Origin: Crotalaria pallida | Lineage: Eukaryota; Streptophyta; Magnoliopsida; Fabales; Fabaceae | Direction of reading: 5' to 3' | Length of the DNA stretch: 64,000 bases | NCBI GenBank assembly: GCA_037953625.1 | Contig: CM075651.1 | Coordinates: 143,186,501-143,250,500, forward strand | In this document: one piece after another, positions 53,297 through 64,000 of the stretch | How positions within the stretch are numbered: the stretch's first letter is position 1 | How the letters are laid out: each line of letters starts with the position of its first letter | The notes under the pieces: generated by a model | What the model saw: the letters and a program-made list of their open reading frames with translations, nothing else | Database searches by the model: none | Told to the model about the DNA's origin: nothing | Position numbers and translations under genes: made by a program

Positions 53297-56200
53297 CTAA
53301 CTGTAATATCCTTTGAGCTTCGCCACATTCCATGAGTTGTTGATAGGAGCTCCCGAGAGAGTTTCAAGTTTGTAGGCTCCTGTCCCGGTTTTGAATGTGA
53401 CTCGGTATGGTCCTTCCCAGCTTTGGGCCAGTTTTCCGTCCTTTGCATTCTTAAGACCAATATCCGCCCTTCTCAAGACAAGGTCACCTACCTCGAACTC
53501 TCTGGGGTTAACCGAGCGATTATATCCCTTCGCCTGCATCCTTTTAGCGTGCTTTTCTCGCTCGGCAGCCAAATCTCTGACCTCCTCCGACAAAACAAGA
53601 TCCTCACACAGCAAAGTGTTGTTTAGAGGATTTGGCTGCTGCATAGCTCGGAAAGAAGGGATAATTTTTTCAATGGGGATGACTGCATCGCAACCGTAAG
53701 TGAGCCGATAGGGCGTTTCACCTGTTGAAGTTTGGACGGTGGTGCGATATGACCAAAGCACCTCATGCAAGTTTTCCACCCAATTCCCTTTTGCTCCTTC
53801 AAGTCTTCTCTTGATCCCTTGAATGATGGACCTGTTTACTGATTCCACCTGGCCGTTGGTTTGAGGATGTTCCACCGAAGAGAAGTAATGTTTAATATCC
53901 AAAGCACTGACCAAATCTTGGAACGCCCTTGCCGCAAACTGGGTTCCATTGTCGGTTACCAATATCTGTGGCACCCCAAATCGAGCCACAACTTGCCTCT
54001 CAAAAAACTTTTGCACCTTTGCCGAGGATATGGTTGCCAAAGGCTCGGCCTCAACCCATTTTGTAAAATAGTCTATGGCCACGATCACCCACTTCAACTG
54101 TCCTGGTGCGGTTGGGAACTGCCCAATCAAATCCATTCCCCATTGGTAAAAGGGATAGGGAGATGAAAGAGAATGAAGTTCCTCGGCTGGTTTCTGATAA
54201 ACGTCACTGTGAAATTGGCATTTATCACACCTTTTCACATGGTCTATCGCATCCTGTTGAAGGGTAGGCCAGTAGTACCCTGCCCTTAGGATTTTTCTAG
54301 CCAGTGACTTCCCTCCAGTGTGATGGCTGCCTATTCCTTCATGAACTTCTTCTAGTGCCAGCTTTGCTTTGGCGGGGTCGAGACACCTGAGCATTGGACC
54401 GTTGACCCCTCGGCGAAAGAGTACTCCCTCAACCAGTGCAAATTGAGATGCCTTCCTGACAAGTTTCCTAGCTTCCACCAAGTCGGTCGGCAAGGTCCCT
54501 TGTTCCAAATAGCTTGCAACTGGGCTAATCCAGCTCGAATCCAGTGATATGGAGAGGACAACGCTAGGTCCATGCACCATTTCCTGAATTAAACTCTTAT
54601 TGTTTTCAGAGTTTTTTGTTGAGGCGAGTTTGGAAAGAATATCCGCTCGGCTATTGCTTTCCCTCGGTATGTGACAGATTTCGACTTTCACAAATTCGGA
54701 TGATAAGAATCTTACTTTTTCCAAGTATTTTTGAAGGATTGGCTCCTTCGCCTGATATTCACCCTTGACCTGTGATACCACCAATTGAGAGTCGCTGAGA
54801 ATTTTCACCTCTCGGGCTCCCACTTCTTTTGCCATCCTCAACCCCGCCAAAACAGCTTCATACTCCGCCTGATTGTTGGATGTTGAAAATCCGAACTTCA
54901 AGGAATATTCAAGGGTGACTCCCTCGGAGTTCTCCAGAATTATTCCTGCTCCTGCCCCCATCTTATTGCTCGATCCATCCACATAGATGTTCCAATCCGA
55001 GTTTGAGCTCGTCAATGGCTCAGTGAACTCGTTAAGGAAATCAGCCAAAGCCTGAGACTTCATCGCCTTTCTCGGTTCGAAAGTTATTTCAAACTCAGAA
55101 AGCTCGATAGCCCACGTCACCATCCTTCCCGCCAAATCAGGTTTCTGCAATATTTGTCGGATCTGTTGAGCCGTTCTGACCGTGATGCGGTGGCTGTGGA
55201 AATATTGGCGCAATCGCCTGACAGTTATTACTAAACAGAAGGCTAATTTCTCCACTTTTTGATATCTGATTTCCGGTCCCTGGAGAGATCGACTCACAAA
55301 ATAAACCGGAGACTCTTTACCTGATTCCTCCCGTACCAAGACCGAACTTACCACAGAATCTCCAACCGACAAATAAAGGAAAAGAGTTTCGCCATGGCTC
55401 GGACTAGACAAAATGGGAGGCGATGCCAAATAATGTTTAAGGTTAGTAAAGGCCTTTTCACATTCTTCATCCCATTCAAACATTTCCTCCTTCTCTTTCC
55501 TCAGCAGCTTGTACCATGGAAGGGCCTTTCTAGCTGACTGAGACAGAAACCTTGAAAGAGCTGCGACCCGACCTGTTAGCTGTTGAACCTCTTTGATGTT
55601 CGAGGGACTTTTCATCTCCAAAATGGCTCTGCACTTGTCCGGATTGGCCTCTATTCCACGCTCTGTAAGCATAAACCCGAGGAATGATCCTGCCGGAACT
55701 CCGAATGTGCATTTTTTCGGGTTCAGCCTCATATCAAACTGTCTCACCCTTCCTAAGATTTCTTTTAAGTCTTTTGCATGATCTTCCTCTTTTAAACTTT
55801 TCGCAATCATATCGTCTATATAAACCTCCATCCTCGGCCCAATCAGAGAACCAAAAACCTTGTTCATCATGCGCTGGTAAGTTGCCCTAGCGTTCTTCAA
55901 TCCGAACGGCATAACATTATAGCAATAAGTAGCGTTTTCTGTGATAAACGAGGTTTTTACCTGGTCCGGGGGATACATTGGGATCTGATTGTATCCCGAG
56001 TAAGCATCCATAAAGGACAACCTTTGGTAGCCAGCCGAACTATCCACCAATTTATCGATGCATGGTAGTGGGTACTGATCCTTCGGGCACATCTTGTTGA
56101 GATCTGTGTAGTCCACGCACATCCTCCATTTCCCGTTGGACTTCTTGACTAGCACAGGATTGGCCAACCAATCAGTGTATACCACCTCTCTAATAAATCC

Positions 56201-58993
56201 AGCTTCTAAAAGCTCAGCTACCTTCTCATCAGTCGCTTGCGCTTTCTCAGTTCCGACCCTTCTCTTCTTCTGACATACTGGCTTGGCGCCAGGATATACA
56301 CTCAACTTGTGGCAGATGAAGTTAGGATCGATTCCCGGCATGTCTGCTGAGGTCCATGCAAACAAATCCTTGTTTTCAATTAGAAGTTCAGTAAGCTCTT
56401 CTTCTAGCTTTTCCGACAGGCCAACCCCTATCTTGACGTAGTGAGATGGCTCGGGGCCGAGGATTACTTTTTTAAAGTTCCCTTGCGGAGTTGGTCGAGT
56501 TTCATCCTCTTCTCTGACGTCGAGATCGACCAAGTTGACGCTTCCTTTATTCAGTGGTTCCTTCATAATTTTCTCATCATCTAGTTTCAGCTTTGCCAAA
56601 CTGATGTTATAGCATTTTCGGGCCAACTCCTGATCAGACCGTACTGTTACTACCTTGTCATCCGACCCCGGAAACTTCATGGTCAAATGCACTGTCGAAA
56701 CGACGGCACCGAAAGATTGGAGTGCTGTTCTTCCGAAGATAGCATTATAGGCCGAGGGAGCTTGGACAACGAGCCACTTTACCATTTCCGTTCGGGCGGA
56801 AGGTGGTTCACCCATTGTCACTGGGAGGTGGATATGGCCTAATGGAACGATCGTGTGTCCCGTGAAGCCAATCAAGCTTCCCTCGAATGGAGTAAGATCC
56901 GACCTTTTCAACTTCAATTTCTCAAACAGATCAAGGAACATGATGTCCCCCGAACTCCCTTGATCAACGAGAATTCTTCTTACTTCATAGTTGCCCATCC
57001 GAACTGTGACGACCATTGGATCATTATGGTCTTGCAGGATGTCTTCAAAGTCTTCATCACTAAAACTGATTACAACATTCTTCTTTCTCGGTTTCTGAAT
57101 CGGTCGGCTTGCCACCGAAAGAACTTTCCCCACGTACTTCTTGCGGTCACACTTCTTTTCCCCACCACCAGCAAATCCTCCAGCAATAGTACCGATAAGG
57201 AAGTCATTTGCTTTCTCGGATTGTTGTATTGGGGCTCCGCTTGCAGGTGGTGAAGGACTTTTATTCCTCTTCTGCTCGGTTTTGGGAGGCGAGGGGCTCT
57301 TCCTTCTAGAACGCTTGCGCAAGGCTTCCCCAATGTAATGCTGAAGCTTGCCGTCCCTTACCATCTCTTCAATTAGATCTTTCAGTTGGATACATTGGTC
57401 GGTGGTATGCCCCCATCCACCATGGTGATCGCAATACTTCGATTTATCCTTTTGGGCCGCCTTTCTTAAGGCTGGTGGCCGAGTGATGTTGCGCATTTCA
57501 GTATGCATGGTCTCACGAAGGATTTGACTCCTCGGGACCGTTAATTGAGTGTATTCCTCATACCTGCCTTTGGGAGGCAGTTTATCACCTCTTTCTTGTT
57601 CCCTCTTGTCTTTCCTTCCTCTTTCCCGAAAACGATCACTCTGACGAGCCTCGTTTTGGCGAGGCCGTTGCTCCTGTCGTCCTTCAGTACCCCTTACCGC
57701 AGTGCTTATCCTTCGGAACTCCTCTAGGTTGACATATTTCCTGGATCTTTCTCTAAGTTCTGCCATGTTATGAGGTGGTTCCCCGATCAAACAATCTTTG
57801 AAATCTCCGTCCAACAATCCCTGAGTAAGTAGGAGAACGGATACCCCCGACTGTAAACCAGATATGCCACTGGCCTCTTGTTGATACCGAGCCAGGTAGT
57901 CACGTAAAGACTCGCCAGGTCTTTGTGCGACTCCAGCTAAAGAATGATCCGACTTGGGCTGTGACATGCTTGTTGTATATCGATTGAGAAAAACCCTCCG
58001 AAGCTCAGCCCAAGAACTGATGGAATTTGCCGGTAGGGAATTGAACCATCTCAGCGGCGCCGGGCCTAGCGTCATTGAGAAAGCTCGGCATTTCATTTCA
58101 TCTTCTCCTCCATAAAACATCATGGAAGACTCATAAGATGCAATGTGATCCATCGGGTCAGTCGTCCCATTATAGCGAGAGACGTTCTGATGGCCCATGA
58201 AAGCTTGTGGAGTCCGAAATGCCATGATTGCGGTTGTGAACGGGTGTCCCGGATGCGTTTCAGCAGTAGCAGGTTCGGCAGCCTCATTCGAAGTAAAGGG
58301 TGGAGGCAAGGGAAGGTTACTTGGGTTGCCAAGGGCCATGCGAGTGCCTTGTTCGGCAAGCCTAGCCATGCTTTGCTGCTGTAAAGTCGCGATAGCTTGG
58401 TTTTGCTTTTCGATTAATGAAGTTTGAGTCTTCAAAATTTCCATAATTGACTCTTCTCTTCTCCTAGCCGAGGAGGTCGTCATGTAAGATCTTCCCTGAG
58501 ACTCGGAACGTTCACCACCCTGAAGTGTTCCAAAGCGTCCTCTAGCAAATTGCGGTACTCCCCTAAACAAGGGTATTTCTCTACCAGACCGCTCGTTTCG
58601 GGAGTTCTCTCAAACATGACGTTCAGCTCGTCGCTCCTCCCCAGTTCGGGATCCAGCAGGGGCTCTTCTCGACTGGTGTGGTCCAGAATCCGCAGTATCA
58701 CGCCATTCCGACACATGACCATCAGAAACATGACGTGGCTGAGAACGTCGTTCATGGCCCTCCATAGCCGGAATGACGGCGGCTCGCGGTTGGACCTGAG
58801 GAACAGGCGGATCAACAGGGTGGACTACTGGAGGAACTTGGGGGTTCTCAACCTGATTACCCTAAGGGGGGGCCAGTCTGTCCCTAACATTCCTGCCAGC
58901 AGCATTCCTAGGTCCGGCGTTCTTTGGTGGTCTTCCTCTAAGGCGACGACGGAGATCACCTCCTCCTTGGTTGTCATCGTCGTTGTTTGCCAT
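53297..58993 (-). CDS. Gypsy Gag-Pol polyprotein (5' part with two stops)
   Basis: From the first ATG (58993) the frame meets TAG at codon 44 (58864-58862) and TGA at codon 128 (58612-58610). From 58570 it runs 1757 codons without a stop. In that frame: Gag capsid domain (about residues 100-290), a CX2H-type zinc motif (KYCDHHGGWGHTTDQC), a retropepsin-like protease (VDQGSSGDIMF), reverse transcriptase with YIDD at 917-920, the usual gypsy RNase H region, a second RNase H with YVDGSS at 1196-1201, and integrase with an HHCC finger, a WGMDLIGQFP block and a VTDNGTQF block. The dual RNase H identifies the Tat lineage. No chromodomain is seen. Apart from the two N-terminal stops all motifs are intact. 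Confidence 0.92.
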
Positions 58994-59031
58994 TTCGTGC
59001 AGTGAGCGGTGGGAATACTGGTTATTCGTTT

Positions 59032-59048
59032 CCCACAGACGGCGCCAA
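59032..59048 (-). other. Gypsy primer-binding site
   Basis: TTGGCGCCGTCTGTGGG directly inside the 5' LTR (right end). Its position fixes the element's orientation; the tRNA is not identified here. Confidence 0.8.
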
Positions 59049-59684
59049 TGTAGTGTCCTTGAACACTTTATGTCCTTAACCCTCTGAGCCCTCAGGATTA
59101 TGGTAATCAGGAGTTCACCAGGAGGTTAAATATCTATGTATGACCTTATGGTTTTTCTGCAATTCCAGTTGGGAAAGGCAGGATCTTCCCAGTCAACAAG
59201 TGTGTGCAGAGTGTCAACTTAGGGATGAGAGTACGTACCTGAAACCCTAGCTATTGTGAGCTATTTATAGGGTTTGGAGGAAGTTGATGTGGGCCGTATG
59301 GGCCTCGTATCAAGGTGAGCTGAACCGGGATTCTGTGAGGGAATATAGGAGATTTATTCCCTTAGAGTCTGGATAGGATCAGCTCACGATCCCATGTAGA
59401 GGCTGTTGCGAGATTCTAGGAGATACGGTTGGAAGTGATAGGAAGCCTTGGTGAGACTGAGTCAACCTACCAGCCGACGTTATGTCTCGGTTCTAGAATC
59501 CCGAGCCGATGGAGTGAAGACCGTTGTTGAGGCTCGGTCCCATCAAGTCCGAGCCTGGTCTTTTCGTATGCTCGGAATGAACATGTCCGAGCGTGGGACG
59601 TTAGTGTTAAGTAAACCGAGGGAAAGGTCCTTGGAAAATCCTTTATATAGGACTGTAATTTTTATACGGTCGGCAGACCCTACA
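59049..59684 (-). repeat. Gypsy 5' LTR (right)
   Basis: 636 bp, partner of 48900-49535. Confidence 0.95.
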
Positions 59685-59689
59685 CTTTC

Positions 59690-60390
59690 TCTTTCTCATC
59701 TCCCACTCTCTTTCACGTTCTTTCTCTCACTCTTTCTTGCTCTTTCTATCTCTCCCTCTCTCTCTCTCTCACTCTTTCACATTTGCTCGCACTCTTCTCT
59801 ACTTCGCCACCGCCCCAGCAACGGCGACACTGTCTCCATCTCACTCTGATAGATACGCCGCCGTTATATCCTATTCTCACCTTCGCCATCACCGTCTTCT
59901 CACATTCGCTCGATGCCTCCGGCAGAACAGAGACGCCACAAACCACCATTGTCTTCTCACCTTTCACATTTCACCTTCATCGTATTACCGCGAACCACCA
60001 CTGTCATTTTGTGATTTGAATTTTAGGGATTTGAGTTCTGAGTTTGCATTTTAGTGAGATTAGGGTTTTGAGTTTGTAATTTTAGTGAGATTAGTCTTCT
60101 CTCACCCTCATTTTGTGATTTGAATTTTAGGGATTTGAGTTCTGAGTTTGCATTTTAGTGAGATTAGGGTTTTGAGTTTGTAATTTTCGGGATTAGTTTC
60201 TGAAATTGTATTTTAGGGATTAGGTTTTGAAACATTGCTTTGTTTTGTGATTGTGAATGAGTTTAACTGTGTTGTACTGTTGTGATTTGTTTTGTGATTG
60301 TGAAGAACATTTCACCATCAAAGAGCAAATGAGTCAACAGAAGATCAGAGAACATTTCGGTTAGGGACGCATAGTTGATGGCTCTCGATT
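59690..60390 (+). other. Pyrimidine-rich leader-like DNA with a 104-bp-period tandem repeat
   Basis: 59690-60000 is rich in CTTTCTC and GC-richer, like a plant 5' UTR or first exon, but no frame is recognisable. About 80 bp at 60004-60083 recur at 60108-60188 with near identity. Confidence 0.6.
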
Positions 60391-61480
60391 CTTATGGGTG
60401 ATGCGGTGGTGTTGGCCTCATGCAACAGTGGCAAGAGAAGGCAGCGATGGTGTTAGCCTATTGTTTTCTTATACTTATCTTTGCTGCTTATTCCATATTG
60501 ATTGTGTATTTTCCATTGATGCACACACACACACACATATTATATATATGCTCCTTTTCATAAGCTTCTCTCATTTTTTTTTGCAGGAGATGCTACTATA
60601 TTTTCTATGGAGAAGTTGATGATTTTAAACCCATGTTATTTTTTAGTATTTATCTTCTATATAACTGATACATTCCTTTTGTGCATTTTTTATGTTTGAT
60701 TATGATTGCATATGTGAGTTGTTGATTTTTTTATGAGAATATTGGATGAATGAAATGTGCACACAAGGTGTTTGGTGAAAGTTCATCTTAAAGCTTCCAC
60801 TCCCGGTAAAAGAATCTGTTAAACCATAATCTCCATATTTGCTGTGTGTTTCTGCACTCATGGCCAAACATTTGAAATGCTTACCATATTTTGGTGATGT
60901 TAACAAGCAAACCAATTTGGTCCACAAGGCACTTAAGAAGGTATGAAACTATGGATCCTAATGCAGAATTTGGTCCACTAATTTTTTTTTAAAGCGTAGT
61001 CTTCGCATTCATTGCTTTTACTTTGTTAAAATGTTATAAGTTTTTGGTTTAATTCATTGTCTGTTCTTACTTTTTTTTTACTATGTAGTTAGATTCAATG
61101 ATTTTATTAATTTTCATATTTTTTCTATATTGTTCCATTCAACGTGAAGCTTGAATTTAGGTTTAGGTTTTCTCACATCCTAATCTCCATCTCTTTGTTT
61201 TATGCATGTAGAGAATCTCTTTGTTCTAACTTTGAAGGTGAGTTTCTTTGCTCTTGCTTTTACAATAAAATTTATCAGTTCAAGTTTATTTTTTCAAATG
61301 GTTATTTTTAGGGATTTAATCACCAGAGTTGTGTCATTGGTGCCAAAAAGAAGGCTTGGAGATTAGTGATAAGAGTTGGTAAATATTTTATATTTATTTT
61401 GTTGGTTATCTCTGAATATTCATGGTAAATGATGTTTAAGTTCCGATCTATTGATGTATTGACATAGTTCCTAATCTGTC
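60391..61480. other. Non-coding part of the gene-fragment mosaic
   Basis: Contains a (CA)n tract near 60519-60537 and one exon-like block ending at a GTATGA donor near 60941 (KHLKCLPYFGDVNKQTN, unrecognised). No complete gene. Confidence 0.45.
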
Positions 61481-61485
61481 CTCAT

Positions 61486-61625
61486 GCTATGGGGATGCAA
61501 ATGGAAATTCAGGTTATGGAAATGCAGCTTAGAGATCCGAACAATCTCAAGGCTCTAGAAATTATGGGACTCCTCAAGGAAGTGGCTCACATGGTGGGCA
61601 AGTTGGTTATGGTGGGGTGGGAAAT
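61486..61625 (+). pseudogene. Fragment of a Gly/Tyr-rich RNA-binding (hnRNP-like) protein gene
   Basis: A frame starting at 61487 reads YGDANGNSGYGNAA, a TAG, then RSEQSQGSRNYGTPQGSGSH and GGQVGYGG. This Gly/Ser/Tyr/Asn-rich low-complexity composition is typical of the C-terminal tail of plant hnRNP A/B-type proteins. The in-frame TAG could come from a TGG. No RRM domain or start lies nearby, so this is a decayed or captured fragment. Confidence 0.5.
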
Positions 61626-61649
61626 ATTCCATGTTTACTACCGAAAAAG

Positions 61650-61927
61650 GGAATTTTTCTTTAATGCCTTTAAACTTGATGATGAATTGCTTGGAGTTAG
61701 CTATACACTAAGAGTTTATTTATTATACTGTTGTGTTTTACTACTGATTTAATTAGTAAGTGTTGATTCTGTTGTTCTTATAGGTTTGGAATTTTTATTT
61801 AATGCCTTTAAACTTGATGATGAATTATTGCTTGGAGTTAGCTATACACTATGAGTTTATTTATTATACTGTTGTGCTTTACTACTGGTTTGATTAGTAA
61901 GTGTTGATTCTGTTGTTCTTATAGGTT
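61650..61927. repeat. Tandem direct duplication, period about 142 bp
   Basis: Two copies of a segment containing AATGCCTTTAAACTTGATGA, a TTGCTTGGAGTTAGCTATAC block and TGTTCTTATAGGTTTG. They differ by a few bases and a 3-bp indel. Confidence 0.85.
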
Positions 61928-62301
61928 TGAAACTAATTTCTATTTGGATTTATTATACTGTAAGTGTTGATTCAAGGCAGAGACTTCAACCATCAACTAT
62001 TGGGATATCAGGTGATTATCTGCAAACTATGAGATACTGACTTGATGGCTTAATGGAATACAGTTAAACAAGATCTCAAATATGTTTATTTAATCATGAA
62101 CCATCTTGACATACTATTTGTAATGTAGTTCTCATAATTTAGTTAACATTGCTTTCCCTACAACCATTCATCTCTGAACAAATCTCTGTTTTGCATACCC
62201 TTATATACTATTATAACATATTTAAAAGCTATTGTGATGAGCTTAAATTTTAAATTATAAGAAATGTATGTGTATTTGAATTATTAGCTTTGATGTTGCA
62301 G

Positions 62302-62682
62302 AAAGTTATATGTGTTGACACCATTCCCACTGAAGTTGACAAAAAGGTATAGCTCTTTCATTTTTTTTGGCAGTCACCATGGTTATTTTGCTAAATGCAC
62401 CCTAATTTATTTGAACCTTAGTTATTTTTCTTTGATATTATTTTATATTCCTTATTTATGTTGAAGCCTTCCTAGCTGATGATCTGTTTTAATCCTTTTT
62501 GTGAGAATATTTTTTACAGAGTATATTTGCTATTTTATCTAATTAAAAGAGCATCTATGGTAACTGCATTTAATACATGTTGCCTCTTGCATTCTATTTT
62601 GGTATTTTGGTAGGGAATGAGTGAAGACGTAAGCATAAGCAAGTTCTTTGATGAGACTATGATGGTGAAACTAGCACAGCAG
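62302..62682 (+). pseudogene. Two captured exons of an unrecognised gene
   Basis: Exon-like blocks 62302-62346 (acceptor TTGCAG, donor GTATAG; 15 codons) and 62614-62682 (acceptor TTGGTAG, donor GTAGCT; 23 codons, ending MVKLAQQ) are both phase 0 and join in frame. No start, stop or further exon was found. I do not recognise the protein. Confidence 0.4.
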
Positions 62683-64000
62683 GTAGCTAGGAAGGCTTCA
62701 TCAACAAATGATGTGATTCTTTATAAAAAGCTTCTATCCGATTCAATCATCGTTTTGTATTTTTCGGGGTGGGGGGGGTATTTTTGGAAAATTTTAAAGG
62801 GGGTCAAAAACCCAAAAGGGGATTAGAAAATCCAAACCCATCATTAATGGTAAGTGTTGAGATTGATCAATGTTAGTGGATATTGATTAGGATTTAGGAG
62901 CATCTGGTTTCAAGATTTGGTCAAATAAAAAAATTTGATTAGAATTTTTTTTTATTTTTTTTTATAAGGAATTTGGTCAAGTTTAAGTGTTGTGGAAGAA
63001 GTATAATGCAAAAGGTTGAAATTGAAACAAGGGATAATTTTTGAGCCACCCGCAGGTTAGTTTTGTATCTATATAATATTGTATTGGCATGGTATGAGTA
63101 TGAGACTCAATCTTCATGGCTCAACTTCACTGAGTGCATTAGCTATTACCGTGAACAACATACAGAAACCGGGTTCTAAAAGCCAAACGCATAAAACTGT
63201 TTCGATAATTCTAATACAGTATATCAAGGCAGAGTCAGTGTCATGCATGACACTTGGCATGTCAATTGGCAATTATGAAGAGCAGTGAATGTATATCCCA
63301 AATTCTTTAAACAAAAACAAAACACTCCTTGGTATATTCATATTGGATTTAACTTTAAACTTGAGCATCTATATGCCAAGAAGGTTGAACTCAAAACTGA
63401 TTTTGTTATGCATGTAAAAGAGCCGGATACAAAACCTCTCTTAGTCACTAGGCAACAAATTCTTTCACATAAAAATCACAATTTTTCTGCCGTTGTTGCT
63501 AATCATCACTTGCATGAACCATATTTATCTTAAATTCCATGATTCCTTAATTCAATACTAGCCCTATTGCTCTCATTCCAAGTATTTTCCTTAATTCAGT
63601 CGTTATATAGGTCAAGCAAGCATATTGCTCTCATCACTGTCTTCCCTTTCCAAGATGTTGCTTTGGCACCAACACAGGTAACCAGGAATTGGCCCATCAT
63701 CCCCAATAACCTAGCTATGCTCCGCAACATCATTCAACGTCATCCCTAGTCTTGGATTTGCACAATTTAAATTCAAAACCATAAATAAGAATGTATAGTC
63801 TTGTTTGTGCTCTTTTAAGAGTGATAAGACACAAGTGTTGAAAGTCATGTACCTTTAGAAAGTAGTCCTTCTATTAAGTCTTTTTTTTTTTTTATGAACC
63901 AGGGTATCTACCCGTGCAACTGGGTGACTAATCCCTCGCATCACGGTCGGGCCCTTTCGGGGGCGATGCTCCCAGTAAGGCTTGCTCCATTCACATGTGC
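62683..64000. other. Unassigned DNA at the right edge
   Basis: Contains G-runs at 62768-62820, T-rich tracts near 62945-62965, and short open stretches under 85 codons that resemble nothing known to me. The last 110 bases (from about 63895) are GC-rich and look like the start of another dispersed repeat running off the edge. Confidence 0.4.

Larger units (their letters stand above)
48900..59684 (-). mobile_element. Complete Ty3/gypsy retrotransposon (Tat-lineage-like) with antisense gene
   Basis: 636-bp LTRs at 48900-49535 and 59049-59684 (TGTAGTGTCC...CCCTACA) with the perfect 5-bp duplication CTTTC outside (48895-48899, 59685-59689). The element reads right to left: primer-binding site TTGGCGCCGTCTGTGGG at 59048-59032, gag-pol (58993 to 53297), an antisense spliced gene (50176-52791), and polypurine tract GAGCTGGGGGGCT at 49548-49536 beside the left LTR. 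A second, archaeal-type RNase H before integrase marks the Tat lineage. The LTRs differ at about three positions by eye. Confidence 0.93.

Noticed and set aside
62750..62830. G-run-rich stretch (62768-62820) as a quadruplex or telomere-like element
   Set aside because: Single irregular G- and A-runs without the spacing or strand repeat of a telomere; possibly low-quality sequence.

Overview
The window is plant nuclear DNA, most likely from a eudicot and plausibly a legume. It is AT-rich, its genes carry GT-AG introns, and it holds only one clear host gene, a type-I pectin methylesterase at 42.25-45.61 kb. The legume guess rests on my recollection of similar PME proteins and repeat families and is tentative. 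Nearly everything else is transposable elements, many nested in one another and several with coding capacity that looks intact.

Layout from left to right. 0-4.4 kb: a LINE (L1-type) on the minus strand, with ORF1 followed by ORF2; ORF2 overlaps the ORF1 stop codon as ATGA and stays open to the window edge. 4.7-6.2 kb: two adjacent terminal-inverted-repeat elements whose ends are related. 6.2-7.35 kb: a non-autonomous Helitron. 7.6-7.9 kb: a Stowaway-like MITE. 8.03 to about 23.8 kb: a very large autonomous Helitron on the minus strand. It encodes a nine-exon Rep-helicase (1779 codons with all splice phases agreeing) and an RPA70-like single-strand-DNA-binding protein. It also holds a small B3-like gene and, on the opposite strand, a captured four-exon fragment of a PARP-type zinc-finger gene. 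23.8-30.6 kb: AT-rich intergenic DNA with several MITEs. 30.64-40.95 kb: a Mutator-like element with a 9-bp target duplication, split by a complete young Ty1/copia (SIRE/Maximus-like) retrotransposon at 31.2-40.6 kb. 42.1-45.6 kb: the PME gene. 47.0-47.7 kb: another element with a 9-bp target duplication. 48.64 kb: a Helitron-like 5' end. 48.9-59.7 kb: a complete Ty3/gypsy (Tat-lineage-like) element on the minus strand that carries an extra spliced gene in antisense. 59.7-62.7 kb: a mosaic of host-gene fragments with intron borders kept. 62.7-64 kb: unassigned DNA.

The most interesting system is the large Helitron. It combines an apparently intact replication initiator/helicase, its own RPA, a B3-like accessory gene and recently captured host exons from a DNA-repair-type zinc-finger gene. 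The copia element carries 28 copies of the palindrome ACTCGAGT, and the gypsy element carries an antisense gene broken by a 19-bp tandem duplication. Both deserve a second look.

Limits: no alignment or database search was run. Lineage names come from recognised motifs, splice sites from GT/AG and reading-phase agreement, and some element ends (LINE 3' end, Helitron 5' end) are unresolved.
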